Below the pieces are notes generated by a model. That model worked only from the letters and a program-made list of their open reading frames with translations. It did no database searches and had not been told where the DNA came from. Shown here piece by piece: positions 49,944 to 63,353 of a stretch of 64,000 bases of DNA (position 1 is the stretch's first letter; every line of letters starts with the position of its first letter). Position numbers and translations under genes: made by a program. This DNA comes from Lingula anatina (taxonomy: Eukaryota > Brachiopoda > Lingulata > Lingulida > Lingulidae). The stretch lies in NCBI RefSeq assembly GCF_001039355.2, contig NW_019775869.1:248001-312000 (forward strand), written 5' to 3'.

Positions 49944-51613
49944 ATGACTTCGACCGAAGAAGGGATCTCCAACCCCGCGTGTGAGGAAAGAGACACCATC
50001 TCGCCACCGTCTGTCAACGGAAGAGATGACAGAACACTGGTGTCGCTGGAAGAAGAGTATGTAAAAATGCTGATTTTCTTTTCATTTTAATGAAGAATCT
50101 TTGAAAAGTTAGTCAGCTTTTCTTCAAAGTAACATCATCTTCAAATATCAGTTTAAATATTGCAACTTATTTTTATTTCTTTGTTTCAACTTAGCGAGCC
50201 CGGTGTAACAGGGGCTGTAACGGAAAGGTATGCCCATCCGTTACGTCAATCTAAAGCAGTTTTCATTAAAATGCAATTATTATGCCTTTGATATGTTACG
50301 TTAGAAATTTAAACAGGCATTGTGATGATAGAAAAAGAGATCACCCAAGACTCTTACTGGCAATAAAAGAAATTCATGAAGTGATCTAGACATATCGTTT
50401 ACAACTCAGCTTATATGGAAAAAACAATCTAAATTAAGTATTTCGCGCAAATAACTTAGAAAGCTGCTTGTTTTTTTATGAAGAATCGCTACTGTCATTT
50501 TCGGCAGTCAAACAATATGAAGAATAAATAACAGCCGATAATCGTTCATTTATTTAAAACCAATTACTTGGGGCATTTATGATTAAGATTTAGTTCAGAT
50601 GATTTAAAGATGACGAAAGAGCTTATCAGCCACAAATCTGTTCTTCATTTAACACTATAAATTCGCATATTTTACCTTTTTGTGTAATTGAAGTGTCCGT
50701 TCCATTCTCAGTGTTGGATGTACATTTCTCATTTTCTTTCTTGTTAATTTTTCTATTTCCTTTGCCTACCTTTCCGTAATACGTGTTGAAATGAGGTCTG
50801 TGAACTCGTTTGTTCTCAGTGAGGGGGGAATGTCATCTAGCGTTCCTTGATCTCTTAATACACCCGAACTTTGTTACGATAAAATTACAGAAGGCTGAAA
50901 TGGTGAAATCGTACTTCAAAACATTTCGAAGCTGTACCCATTTTCAACTGTTAAAGATAGCTTTAAACCCATCGGGCATTTTGTGCACATTTTATCTTAT
51001 ATATAACACGGTAGTGCCAGCCTTTAGACCGTATGAGAGGGATACAAATTACCTGAAATACAATTTTATCTGTTTTGTATTCAAGCCGTCGTTCTCTCAA
51101 AAATTAGTAACCAACCAAGGTTACATATATATTAATCCCACTGAGTCTAAGAAGGCATGTTTGAGGGAGCTCTAGGCCCATTTAGCATTATGTGCACATT
51201 TTTATCTTATATATTAATCAAAATGAGTTTATAAAGGCATGGCCTTACCCTTTTACTATATTTAATGTAGGAGCGATGCGCATCATTTTGCCATGTTGGT
51301 AAATGCAAAGGAAATTTTAAAAAACACAGGCGCTATTATAAATATTAGCTTAAGTCTTAACAGGAGTCCAATAGTGGTAAAACTAGCAGAAACCAAATAG
51401 CTAAGACAACTGCAGATGTAAAAATATTTAACTAAAATGGAAATCTAATAAACACTAGTAAAAGCCTTTGTGAGTAAAGGAAGCTAGTGACTTTTCAATG
51501 AAAGTATCAAATGTGCTCCGTCCTTGTGTATATAAAATATATTTTTGTTTTGTCTTTGAGAAATCATATTTAAAATATAGTAACACAAAAACAAACGTGA
51601 TGATACACACACA

Positions 51614-51690
<77 letters not shown>

Positions 51691-53076
51691 CAAGCAGTGC
51701 ATGTTGATCTGACTTCTGCTGATATTAATGCCCATCTATCGTCAAAATTTACAGTCAGCGCAAGAATTCCAAGAGTTCGGGACCATTACTTCCAAGTCAC
51801 GAGACAAAACAGATATTATCTAAGTCCTTGTCACAGATGGCACTATGTAATTGATGAGAAACTATCAAAAATTAATTTTGACCGTTCGGCCATTTATATA
51901 CGCTTATTCAGCGAAAAATAGCAATCTGTTACTCGCAAACCCCCGAACGGCGTTTTTGCTCGCTTTGTAGTATTGTGGCTCCAATTGATATTTTCGACAT
52001 ACTATCCACCTCAATGGACCTCTCTTGCTTTTGCATCATCGTTTCTTATTCTTTTTTTTTTTTTTTTTTTGAAAACGATATTTTGCCGTGCCTTTTACAT
52101 GTTGATATGACAAGCGTTATTTATTGTTTATTCCACAGCTGCGAGATATCGTTAAGAGCAGTTTCTGAGTGTCTGAGTTGATTACTTCTGCAACCGATAG
52201 ATAGATCCTCTAAAGGAGACCACAACATAGACTGCGCCTCTTTCAAAACTTATATAAGAGTCTTTGATTTTTTTCGGATTCAGAGTGGAGCAGAGAATAG
52301 TTTTCACAGCGTCTCACATGATTCCCATAAGATTTTGTCAGCTACCACGTTATAGAGGCTCTTCTCTTCACTCCCCTTGTACGCTTGCTTTCGTAATGTG
52401 TACGCAAACGTACCCTGTGCAGTGCTGCGTTTTACCGATATGGTGTCCGTTCCAAGCCGAAGCGGACATGTATAGACATATTAATTTAAGGGATTTTTCT
52501 AGACGACATGATTGGAAATGTGATTATCAATTTCATTGCCCATCTTTGTTATTGAGGTTTACAATGCCGTTGATATGCGGGTAAGACAGACGTTTAATTG
52601 ATCGGGTCGCCTGTTTTATTTATCAGGATGTGAAATGTTAGATTGAGATTGAAATTTTCAATTGACTTGTTATCAATCAAATCGTTTTTTAACGCAATTT
52701 TGAACGATTTGTGTAGATCGCCATCTTCGGCGATATAAATACTAGGACAATTTTAGGCCCCATTTCCAGAGATTAGATCGATATACTTTAGATCGACCTA
52801 ACTCCCTGGGGGTTCACGCTAAATAGCTGTCAGCCGAGCGGACACGAAAGTTAATTACCCCCTTACAGCTTGTAGTAGGGGGACGGACATTTAAGCCGGA
52901 TTATCTGACAGTAATCTAGTGAGACTCCCCGCGGGGATAGATCGATCTAAAAGCTCTGGAAATACAGCCTTAGATTGGGTTCCTGATTATTTGCCGTTTT
53001 CAAGACAACGGACAAGGAATGTGCTCCTCATACATCTTTAAAATGTTTTTTTTTTTATAATATATTTGCAATACTG

Positions 53077-53114
<38 letters not shown>

Positions 53115-56100
53115 GGAGTTTCCACTCTCACTTCCTAAAGTTTTTACTTTGTACATTGCAATATCGTCTTTTGCCCTGCGCTTCTTCTGGGTAAGACATC
53201 TTATAAAATATTGATACTTCATTGAAGACGAGGTTATTAGGTTTGAATGTTGCTAGACTAAAACGATTTCATAGGTACAGATGCACTTGAGTATGCGCAC
53301 AGTGCATGGTGGATTAACTGGCTTTAGAAAAGAATGTCCCCCATGGAATGGTAGCTATATTTGTTGGCGCAAAAAGTCTCCTTTGAGTGATAAGTTCACT
53401 ACAACATGCTCCTTCAATTGGGTTCACTTTTCCGGCAATTCCTTTTATTTTTTTCTTTTTGTTTCTCAAAAGCTGTTGACACTTGCCTTCAAATATTTTC
53501 ACATTAGAAACGAAGAAAATGGCAAAAAGGGAGGAGAAATTGACCCAAAATGTTATCGTATATGCGTAGACCAGAATAAAAGGTTGCACTTTTCTAAAAG
53601 GAGTGTTTTTTCGATCTGCAGGCCGGAAATCGATGAATGTAGCATTTTAGTTACAACTGTTTTTTCCCAATTAACTCAACCCTAGTGCTTTCCAAACTTT
53701 TTTTTTCGTTGCTATTTTTCTGTTCTGGCAACATATTTACATTGGCATAGATATTTGGCCTTTGTTTATTTACTTTTTCGGAAGGCATGAACTATGATAC
53801 TACATGGTGTGAAAGAAAAAAGTTGAATTGAATTCAATTGTGCTCTAGTGAACGTCCTGTCACCCAGATGTTAAGGCAATAACAATCTGATAATTTGAAC
53901 AATCTTTCATTTGATCAATTTGGATGTTGGATGTATAGGCCTATGCCGTATAGATTATCTGTAGATTGAATATATGCCACAATGCAAAATTCTAATGGTC
54001 ATTTATTTCATGCAGTTATTTGTATAGGATAAGAAAAGGTTTTTGTATTGATTCTAAAGCGTACTACTACAAGCCACTCACACACGGTATTTGGTTCCAG
54101 AATTTTAGGTCACATCTGGCACACCAAGTTTACAACACAATCACACCTAACACAATTACGTAGGTCTAAAAGAATAGGCTTGCTTTCATCAGGTCTATAT
54201 GGAATATTCATTATGATTCTCTTTTCTTTTTTTTTCAGAAATAAGACACCCCACTATAAGCAATGGAACTCACGATTTCCTTGCTGCGTAAAGAAATCTT
54301 ACGTGGATCTCACGCTGGTCGGTATTGTAATCCTAGGAACGGTGATCGCTGTGATTGTCATCGCGTGTTTACAAGTGGGTAAGTAACCGCCGCGTTGAAT
54401 ATGTATTGGGTTTTTAATAAAGTATAGGCGTGGGCGTCAAGTATTTTTCCTTTTGTAGCAAAAAATAAAAAATAAAAAGAATAAAAAAAAGCCAAAAAAT
54501 TCAGGCAGACCTTAAACATGTTATGAATTTAAAAATAACTTTGGCATCTTTAATATACAGCATTTCTTTCACCAGGGAAACGAAATACAGAGTCAGGTCA
54601 TGGTAGAGACACGGGTGCGACAAAGATCTGTACAACGTCCGAATGTGTACGGGCAGGTAGGACCTTCTAATACAATGTCTGTGTTAGCATTCAGTAGATA
54701 AGGTAGTCTGGTGTAACAATAGCATCGATCTTTAGATCTAATTCAATCTGTTAATAATATCATTGACAGTATATATGCATGACAGTACATATGCACTTAT
54801 CTGATTCCATTTTAATCTTCATAAAGCGCTTCAAAATTTAAAGAAAAAAAGGAGCTGTAAACATCCGCAACATCACAAAGGATTTTTTTATTGCAGCCGC
54901 CATGCTCATGGAGGCAATGGACATGGAGGCAGATCCTTGTGGAGACTTTTTCCAGTATGCATGTGGTCGATGGAACAGACGCCATCTTATTCCAGAGCAG
55001 GGCAAGGAGATCACTCAGTTCACACGGCTTTATGATGTCCTTCAGATTCTGATGAAAGGTACTTATTATATATTTATTATAATTATAAAAATATATTATT
55101 ATTTTTCTTTTTTCCTGATGAAATGCTGTCTACTTCATACACCGATGGAATGCTCCTTAAATCCAGCGACGACGAAAATTAATGGGTGCATGAGAGAAAA
55201 ATATATCACATATTTTAGAAATAATTTCAGAAGTTCAGATAGTAACGAATTGTTTAGTACTCTGATTTCTCATAACTGCAGTGGATAAGGGGCTACAAAA
55301 CATTTTTCTTCTCTTAATGCAAGGTCTGTTGGAGAGATCTGTCAATATAAAAGAACCCAACAGTGTCCAGAAAGCCAAGCGCTTATACCAGGCGTGTCGG
55401 AATGAAAGTAGGTATCATTATACTTGTATTATGTCCCAACAGTTTTTAATGCGAACTTTCTATAGGATTAATGACATTTGCGTAGTTTATTTCCATGATA
55501 TACAAGTTACAATACCTTTATCTCTCACTCTCTCTCTCTCTCTCTCTCTCTCTTATGATTTGAATTATCGAACAAAATTATGTTCCCACGTGCATTCCAC
55601 CAACATCCTTATTGCCATGGCACTTCCATAGACAGGCAAAAATAAAATACAATATGTACTTAACAAATACCAGCCCTAGTCGATGTCCTGAAGGAAGAAC
55701 CTGTGTGGAAACTCCTGACAGCACTAGGGGGATGGCCAGTACTTAACGACTCTTGGAATGCGTCTCAATTCCACATTGAAGAGGAGATGGCAAAATTCCA
55801 CTTCTACACCAATGTCTTACAAGAGAGAACGGACTCTAATAAAGTTTTGCTTAAACCGTATGTTGCCGTGGATAGGAAGAACTCTTCATCCTTTATACTA
55901 GCAGTAAGGTCTTAGGCATTGTTTATTCTTGCTAATGTTTGTCTAGATCATCATACTAGGTGTACAGACTACAATTCAGTGTCCGAATTATAAGACAGTA
56001 AAACAGTTTCCTTCAATTACTAAATAACACAATTTTCTCACTCTTCAATGCACAATATTTCTGAAATTTGCAAATGTTTTAAAGCTCTGAACATTACAGA

Positions 56101-59100
56101 TTACATTGTACGTTACAGTCTATAAGTTAACCACATGGCACATATTGACATTCCAGATCGACCAGCCTGATCTGGGACTTCCTAGTCGAGAGCATTACCT
56201 TGGTGCCCGTAACACCAGTTCACTCCGGGCCTATGAAACGTACGCAGTGTCCATTGCCATGGCGTTGGGTGCCAGTGAGAGCACTGCCAGGAGGGACATG
56301 GCGGATGTGGTCGACTTCGAGATCAGGATTGCAAATGTAAGATCTCCATTACGGCATTTATGGGCAATAGAGTAATTATTGTTTGTATGTTGTTTTTTAA
56401 TGTTATAATGTGGAGAGGTGTCTACATTTCATGAAAAATAGAAAGCCTGAGTAGATTTCTTTCTCACAAAACAGGCAACAGATCTACCAGAACAGCGAAG
56501 GGACGAGGAATTTACGTACAACAAGTTGACGGTGGCAGAGCTTTCCACAAATGCCACAGACAAGGTAGGTACACATAGCTTACCAAGTATTTCTTTGTGT
56601 TTTCTTTCTTTTTCCATTTCCTTTTTTGTATCTTTGGTGAATTTCGACCATTTTCTAATTTTTTTCAAAGCTACATGTAGGTTATATAATATGCTATTAT
56701 TATAATACAGTTTTGGTCATGGTCAAATATTTTTGGTATTATTGGTTTCATTGGATAAGTAGTAACAATGTGACGTGCAGGTTTACAACTTTCCTCTCGT
56801 AGATTGACTGGAGGCGTTACCTGGAGACCCTGTGTCGCCTAGGTAACGCCCGGGTGCCAAATGTGGTAGTTGTGGAAGCAATAGACTATATGCGGAAACT
56901 GGGAGATATTTTGCAAGAGACGCCACCTAGGTATATATCTTAAGAGAAAAAATACATTTTTTGAAAGCACTTATCTATTAATGAACGTTTTGTTGTCAAT
57001 ATTGTTGTGTAATCTGAAAGGATGTCCACGCTTCTTTCTACATGAAATTTGGTTTATTTTCTTAACAAAAAGAATTTGAATGTACGATATATTTTATTTG
57101 GTTCATTAGGTATGCGTGCATCATGTAAACTGTGACCAGGTTGATGCTATAAAATTAATTAATTTGTTTTTCATTTCAGAACCATTGCCAACTATCTTGT
57201 CTGGAGAGTGTTGAAAAATCTTGTAATTGCTTTACCAAAGGAGTTTCAACAGCTACAAGAAAAATTCAAATATGTGAGTTTTCGAGAAGGACCGTATCTT
57301 TGATTACCATTTCCTTTTTATAACAAAATACTCAAAAATAAAAACTGTTATATCTGTTAAAATGGAGTCGTATGGTACGTGATCAAAATGAATGAAATGA
57401 CTTTATTTTCATTTCTAGGCGGTAGATGGCACCACCCGTATGTATAGCAGGTGGTATAGATGTGTCACTCTCGTCAACGACAATATGGGTCTGGCAGTCG
57501 GGAGGTTATTCGTGGAGAAATATTTTGATGAGGAATCCAAAACGGAGGTCGAGATCTTTTTTCTGACATAACTTTCATCCTTGTATAATTTTCACTATCT
57601 GTCATCGATTCTGTACTGCACCAAAACCTTATTTATTGAACAAACGTATCATTTGTCTACCCGATGTTTCCAATTCAAATGAAGACTCAAATATAAAACG
57701 ATCAGTAAAAGTCTATAATCTGTATTTCTCNGGGACATGGCGGATGTGGTCGACTTCGAGATCAGGATTGCAAATGTAAGATCTCCATTACGGCATTTAT
57801 GGGCAATAGAGTAATTATTGTTTGTATGTTGTTTTTTAATGTTATAATGTGGAGAGGTGTCTACATTTCATGAAAAATAGAAAGCCTGAGTAGATTTCTT
57901 TCTCACAAAACAGGCAACAGATCTACCAGAACAGCGAAGGGACGAGGAATTTACGTACAACAAGTTGACGGTGGCAGAGCTTTCCACAAATGCCACAGAC
58001 AAGGTAGGTACACATAGCTTACCAAGTATTTCTTTGTGTTTTCTTTCTTTTTCCATTTCCTTTTTTGTATCTTTGGTGAATTTCGACCATTTTCTAATTT
58101 TTTTCAAAGCTACATGTAGGTTATATAATATGCTATTATTATAATACAGTTTTGGTCATGGTCAAATATTTTTGGTATTATTGGTTTCATTGGATAAGTA
58201 GTAACAATGTGACGTGCAGGTTTACAACTTTCCTCTCGTAGATTGACTGGAGGCGTTACCTGGAGACCCTGTGTCGCCTAGGTAACGCCAGGGTGCCAAA
58301 TGTGGTAGTTGTGGAAGCAATAGACTATATGCGGAAACTGGGAGATATTTTGCAAGAGACGCCACCTAGGTATATATCTTAAGAGAAAAAATCCATTTTT
58401 TGAAAGCACTTATCTATTAATGATATCGCTTTGTTGTCAATATTGTTGTGTAATCTAAAAGGATGTCCACGCTTCTTTATACATGAAATTTGGTTTATTT
58501 TCTTAACAAAAAGAATTTGAATGTACGATATATTTTATTTGGTTCATTAGGTATGCGTGCATCATGTAAACTGTGACCAGGTTGATGCTATAAAATTAAT
58601 TAATTTGTTTTTCATTTCAGAACCATTGCCAACTATCTTGTCTGGAGAGTGTTGAAAAATCTTGTAATTGCTTTACCAAAGGAGTTTCAACAGCTACAAG
58701 AAAAATTCAAATATGTGAGTTTTCGAGAAGGACCGTATCTTTGATTACCATTTCCTTTTTATAACAAAATACTCAAAAATAAAAACTGTTATATCTGTTA
58801 AAATGGAGTCGTATGGTACGTGATCAAAATGAATGAAATGGCTTTATTTTCATTTCTAGGCGGTAGATGGCACCACCCGTATGTATAGCAGGTGGTATAG
58901 ATGTGTCACTCTCGTCAACGACAATATGGGTCTGGCAGTCGGGAGGTTATTCGTGGAGAAATATTTTGATGAGGAATCCAAAACGGAGGTCGAGATCTTT
59001 TTTCTGACATAACTTTCATCCTTGTATAATTTTCACTATCTGTCATCGATTCTGTACTGCACCAAAACCTTATTTATTGAACAAACGTATCATTTGTCTA

Positions 59101-62100
59101 CCCGATGTTTCCAATTCAAATGAAGACTCAAATATAAAACGATCAGTAAAAGTCTATAATCTGTATTTCTCACAGACAAAATGGACTTCTGTTTAGTGAT
59201 CTCTTTGCAGGATTAAATCTTATCGTGTAATGAAAGCTACATTGCTTTTGAACTGTAATGATTCATTCATAAGTTCACGCCTATATCGTTTTATCATTTT
59301 ATATTCTAATAAAAAATCTGTATTCTAGATTGCCTCGTTTTTGCTTCTGTAGGCATTGGACATGATTCACAAAATTCGAAACGCATTCGTGAATAATGTG
59401 AAAGAATCAGTCTCGTGGATGGACGAAAAGACCAAAGAAGTGGCCACAGAAAAGGTGCTAGTTATCTTTACAATTATACCACCTAGAGTTAATATTGTAT
59501 AGAAAAAGATAATCGGAAGTTTTGTTGTCTTAATAAAATGTCTTATCTACTGGAGTATTCCAAATGCTTTAATTCAGTTTTTGAAATGAAAACAAACATA
59601 TTGACACATTTACTATATTTTTCCTCGAACGTCTCTGTCAGGCGGCAACAATGTTAGAGAAGATCGGCTATCCACCTTATGTACTGAACAACAAAGAATT
59701 AAACGCAAACTACGAGCAGGTAATTATCGTATTTTATGAATGAGACTGAAAATTTGCTGTAAATTGAGGGCCATATCAAATACTGCATCGTGCCCATGAC
59801 ATGCAATAACAAACGTTCAATGTCTTCAACAGTGTTCATAAGCATTCAGAACGAAACGTTAGTAATTTTGAAAACTTTACAACATTTTTATTGTCTTATT
59901 TAGTGTCATCTAAAATTTTGTAACATTATTTTTAAGTTGACCATCAGCGCGGACAATTATTTTGAAAACATGTTGGCTTGTTTTCGACATACTGCCATCC
60001 ATGATTTAAAGCAGCTATCATTGACACCTAACAGAACTAGGTAAATGGCAAAAAAATTGTTTTTCTCTTAACCCCTTTAGTAAATATATATTAGATGCCG
60101 CTTTACTACTTTGTTTGAAAATATTGGTTGAAAAAACATTTTGTTATTTCATTCTATTCAACATCGACAGACATTTATAATCATTAAAAACCATTACATG
60201 TTCTTCTCGCTGCAATTATTTTTAATCGATTGATTGGGATTGTTTCTATAGTAATAACGTAAAATATTTCAGTTTTGATATTTAGCCACTAAGATATTTG
60301 CGTCTGTAATTAATCCAAATGATCCTCCTATTTCAGATGGGAAGACATCAACATCGTGATGGTAAATGCTGCGTATTCCCCCAACAAAAATCAAATTTGT
60401 AAGTAGGCAACAGTGCTCATTTTTGGTCTTAAATTTATATGCGTGCATTAAAGAATATGTTCAAGGTCGTCACACCCAAACCCAACATTGAGGTGCATTT
60501 CACATGCTGAAGAGCCAAAAACAAAAGAAATGAAGTTGTATTCAATTTTTTAAAACATAATATTGTAAGGAACAAAAATCCAATAATCAATTTTTATTTT
60601 TTACCATGTCATTACATTTAAGTTTAATTTTCATACCATGTTCCGACATATTTTGTAGTGGTTCAGTCATGGTAAATTGTACATGACGCAAGGATGTTTT
60701 TTATAAATATTTAAACTGTAACTCAAGGGGCTTTGCGTCATGGCTAATAGGCCCTACTACGTAACGTATGTTCCCCAGGAAAATTGTCAGAAAGTTTCAT
60801 TTTGTCTAAGTACTTGTATCAACTACTTCTATGTTCTCGTTTCAGTGTTTTCCGCTGGGATGCTACAGCCGCCTTTTTATAGTAAATATTATCCAAGGTA
60901 AGAGAGCTAATTTAAGTAGCTTAAAATTTAAATTGCTGTAATTTATTAAGGTGACAGGCGTTCCTGGAGGTTCCTAAAGGTTTATTTCTGATTTAAAACA
61001 CCTCCATATATTGAGGTGTGAAGAAAATAAAATATTTCAGCGGACGTGAAAATATACTGACGCCACTGTTTTTGTGTGTCCTACATTTTATTATATTTAT
61101 CAATTGTCCCCATTCTCCAATCTCTCACATTCTCCGATCTCTCTTGTACATACATCGGAATGTATACACTTGACCAGTAATTACCTTTCTTTGTATTACA
61201 GGTCAATGAACTTTGGCGGTATAGGTATGGTGATCGGACATGAAATCACACACGGTCTTGACGACCAGGGTAAGCGATGGAAACTGGGTTTATTGTTTAC
61301 TAGAGTATATTTTTGACACCCTGGGTGGATGGTTGAAGGATTAAAAATTTTAATATAAAAATCATCAGATACAAACTACAATTACCACACTTTAGTTTGT
61401 AGTGATGCTCAGGTGGTCAGTGGCTTCCAAAGTAAACAAGGTTTCGGTTTTGCATGCTCCGACGTCCCCATTTACAGTATTTACATACTGTACTTGCAAT
61501 AATCATAAATAGCATTTACATATATTCTTTCAACGTTTAGCATTTTTTTAAAAATTTATTTGAAGGTCGTCTTTACGATAAAAATGGCAACTTGAGGGAA
61601 TGGTGGGATGAAACAACGTCGGAACGCTTTAAGGAAAAAGCAAGATGTTTCATCGAGCAATATGGAAATTACACAGTGGAAGATGTCAATATGAAGGTGT
61701 CTATCATGTTTCATATATTTTGCATAGTAATTCAGTATATAATAGAAAATGTCGCAATTCTATGTTATTTCATCATCTCCTCGTGTGGTTTTCAGTCAAT
61801 TCCAGTGAAATCTTACACACAAAAAGACTTCACCTTTTGCACCTGAACTTTTTTCTCTCTTTTTTGTTTTATCATATTCTAATAATCAAAGAGAATTAAT
61901 TTGTCTATAAGCAGTACGGAATTCTTTTAATGCTTTAATTCAGTTTTGATGATAGCTGACCTTAACATGTACCCGTATGCCAAGGTACATGTACATATAT
62001 ATAGCGATTAGTACATGTGTAGTCCCTGTCGCTGTATTAGTGAAAAGGGAACTCTGTTGGGCTGTCTGATACGAGTAGCAGTTAGTTTAAACTACTTGAT

Positions 62101-63353
62101 TTTGAACGTATTCTTTTTATTTATGAATTCATGTGGAATGTTTTTTCTTAATAAAATTTTCAAAAGGCCATTTTAAGAAATTATTCTCGAATTTCAAGAA
62201 AGAGTTGAGGTAAAACCTTCTTGTGCTCGAAGTCTAATTCTGCGACATTTTAAAATTTTGTGCCCATCAAGTTGCTGCCATGGAAACTTATTTCGTGTTT
62301 TTCCCCATTTCTTCTCCGGCAAAGCCGTCCTGTGGGGGGTATGGATAGTTATTGTATTATTGTAAGTTTTTATTCAAGTTGATGCCCTTGTTTTACGAGC
62401 GATTTACAGATATTTAGCAGTAATGTAGCGACGCTATTTCTTTAAGACGTCATCTCCACATACTAAGCTTTTATCTCATGAATTATCTTACAGAAAACCA
62501 GTGCTATGGGGAGGGGTTTTAAATATTTGCATTTTTTTTTCAGATCAACGGTAAGCTTACGCAAGGGGAAAATATTGCCGATAATGGCGGGTTGAAACAA
62601 GCCTTTCAAGTAAGTTTTAGAGGGGAAAAAGGTTCCCAAATAATATATATCAGCAGTAATAAATTAGGCTAGCTCTTTTGTTACCAACTGAATAACGAAA
62701 CACAACGACCTAATAACACAAACATGATGACATGTTACAGTTTAAGTAGCAAATAGTTGAGAAAAATAATTATGATCATTATTTTGACAAATTTTAGAAG
62801 TTTCAAGAATATCCATGCGGTCTACATAATCGCGTAGACAGAGGGATCTTGTATCATTTTCTATGATAACTTATGTAATTGTCCTAGGCGTACAGAAACT
62901 GGGTCAGTAAGCGTGGGCAGGAAGAGGAGAGACTGCCGGGATTGAACATGAGTCACAATCAAATTTTTTTCCTCAGTTTTGCACATGTAAGCCACAACTT
63001 TTCCTTTCAAATATTCTGGCCTTTTACTAAGTTGATGTACATTAAAATATAAAGTCACTGTTCCTGAAAGCAAAACAGGAGTTTTCTTGTGTTGAAATAG
63101 TGTTGTGATCTAAGATCAAGTAAATTAAATTTAGTGACAGCTTGTTTGAAACCCGTACAAATTGATCTGACAAAATAAGCATCAAAGTTTTTCAAATCAT
63201 AAGGTTCACCTTAGTTGTGGCTGATCTATTTAATGTTTGAATACCGTACTTCTGTATTGTTTCTTTTATTCTCCAGATGCTATGTGGTCATCAGCGTCCC
63301 AAGTCCACTGTGGACCAGATTAGAACGGACACTCACACCACCTTAAAATACAG
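49944..63353 (+). CDS. M13 zinc metallopeptidase (neprilysin / endothelin-converting-enzyme type), last exon beyond window
   Basis: A type II membrane ectopeptidase that cleaves small peptides outside the cell. Exons: 49944-50056, 50195-50227, 54239-54378, 54576-54656, 54897-55058, 55324-55407, 55674-55903, 56157-56336, 56475-56564, 56803-56930, 57180-57273, 57419-57547, 59353-59454, 59642-59719, 59937-60040, 60337-60398, 60846-60897, 61202-61269, 61566-61696, 62544-62609, 62888-62986, 63277-63353. All phases match and give 767 residues. A cytosolic head of about 70 residues and one membrane helix ([19 protein letters not shown]) precede the ectodomain. Key motifs: [13 protein letters not shown], the zinc site HEITH in [20 protein letters not shown], the third ligand Glu in [14 protein letters not shown], and substrate-binding NAAY (family usually NAYY or NAFY). 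Exon 12 has a weak donor, GTCGAG. Exons 8 (part) to 12 recur at 57732-58988 after a single N; a transcript using both would be nonsense, so I count one copy. The final exon with the CxxxW end is not seen before 64000. Confidence 0.95.
51604..51688. repeat. (CA)n(GA)n compound microsatellite
   Basis: About 20 CA/CT units and then about 19 AG units in M13 intron 2. Confidence 0.95.
52756..52969. mobile_element. Diverged foldback MITE, 214 bp, TTA target duplication
   Basis: The ends are inverted: GGCCCCATTTCCAGAG at the left and GGCTGTATTTCCAGAG (reversed) at the right, followed by further matching blocks (AGATCGA.CTA, CCC..GGGG, CTGTCAG). TTA lies directly outside both ends (52753-52755 and 52970-52972). 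No coding capacity. It is older or more diverged than the element at 42501. Confidence 0.8.
53081..53112. repeat. (GA)n microsatellite
   Basis: About 16 GA units in M13 intron 2. Confidence 0.93.
55521..55552. repeat. (CT)n microsatellite
   Basis: About 15 CT units in the M13 intron between exons 6 and 7. Confidence 0.9.
56293..57730. repeat. 1,438-bp direct duplication, copy 1 (M13 exons 8-12)
   Basis: Runs from inside exon 8 to beyond exon 12 and stops at a single N (57731). Copy 2 starts right after the N, in the middle of exon 8. The copies differ by several substitutions and a 2-bp length change, as two alleles would. Confidence 0.96.
57732..59171. repeat. 1,440-bp direct duplication, copy 2 (repeats M13 exons 8-12)
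   Basis: Repeated exons: 57732-57775 (part of exon 8), 57914-58003, 58242-58369, 58621-58714, 58860-58988. All remain open and have the same splice sites, including the weak GTCGAG donor. It joins seamlessly to the unique sequence that carries exon 13. Confidence 0.96.
61697..62543 (+). other. M13 intron, nothing notable
   Basis: AT-rich, no exon needed between 61696 and 62544 (both phase 0). I see no repeat or gene. Confidence 0.7.

Larger units (their letters stand above)
50228..54238 (+). other. Second intron of the M13 gene, 4 kb
   Basis: No exon is required between the phase-matched borders. It contains a 214-bp foldback element, a (CA)n(GA)n microsatellite, a (GA)n run and several open frames of 60-134 codons without ATG starts or family features. 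Confidence 0.75.

Noticed and set aside
50810-51175. Open frame of 121 codons in M13 intron 2
   Set aside because: No ATG start and no family features; lies inside an intron whose flanking exons join in phase.
53281-53685. Open frame of 134 codons in M13 intron 2
   Set aside because: No ATG at its 5' end, low-complexity Phe/Lys composition, no motif; intronic.
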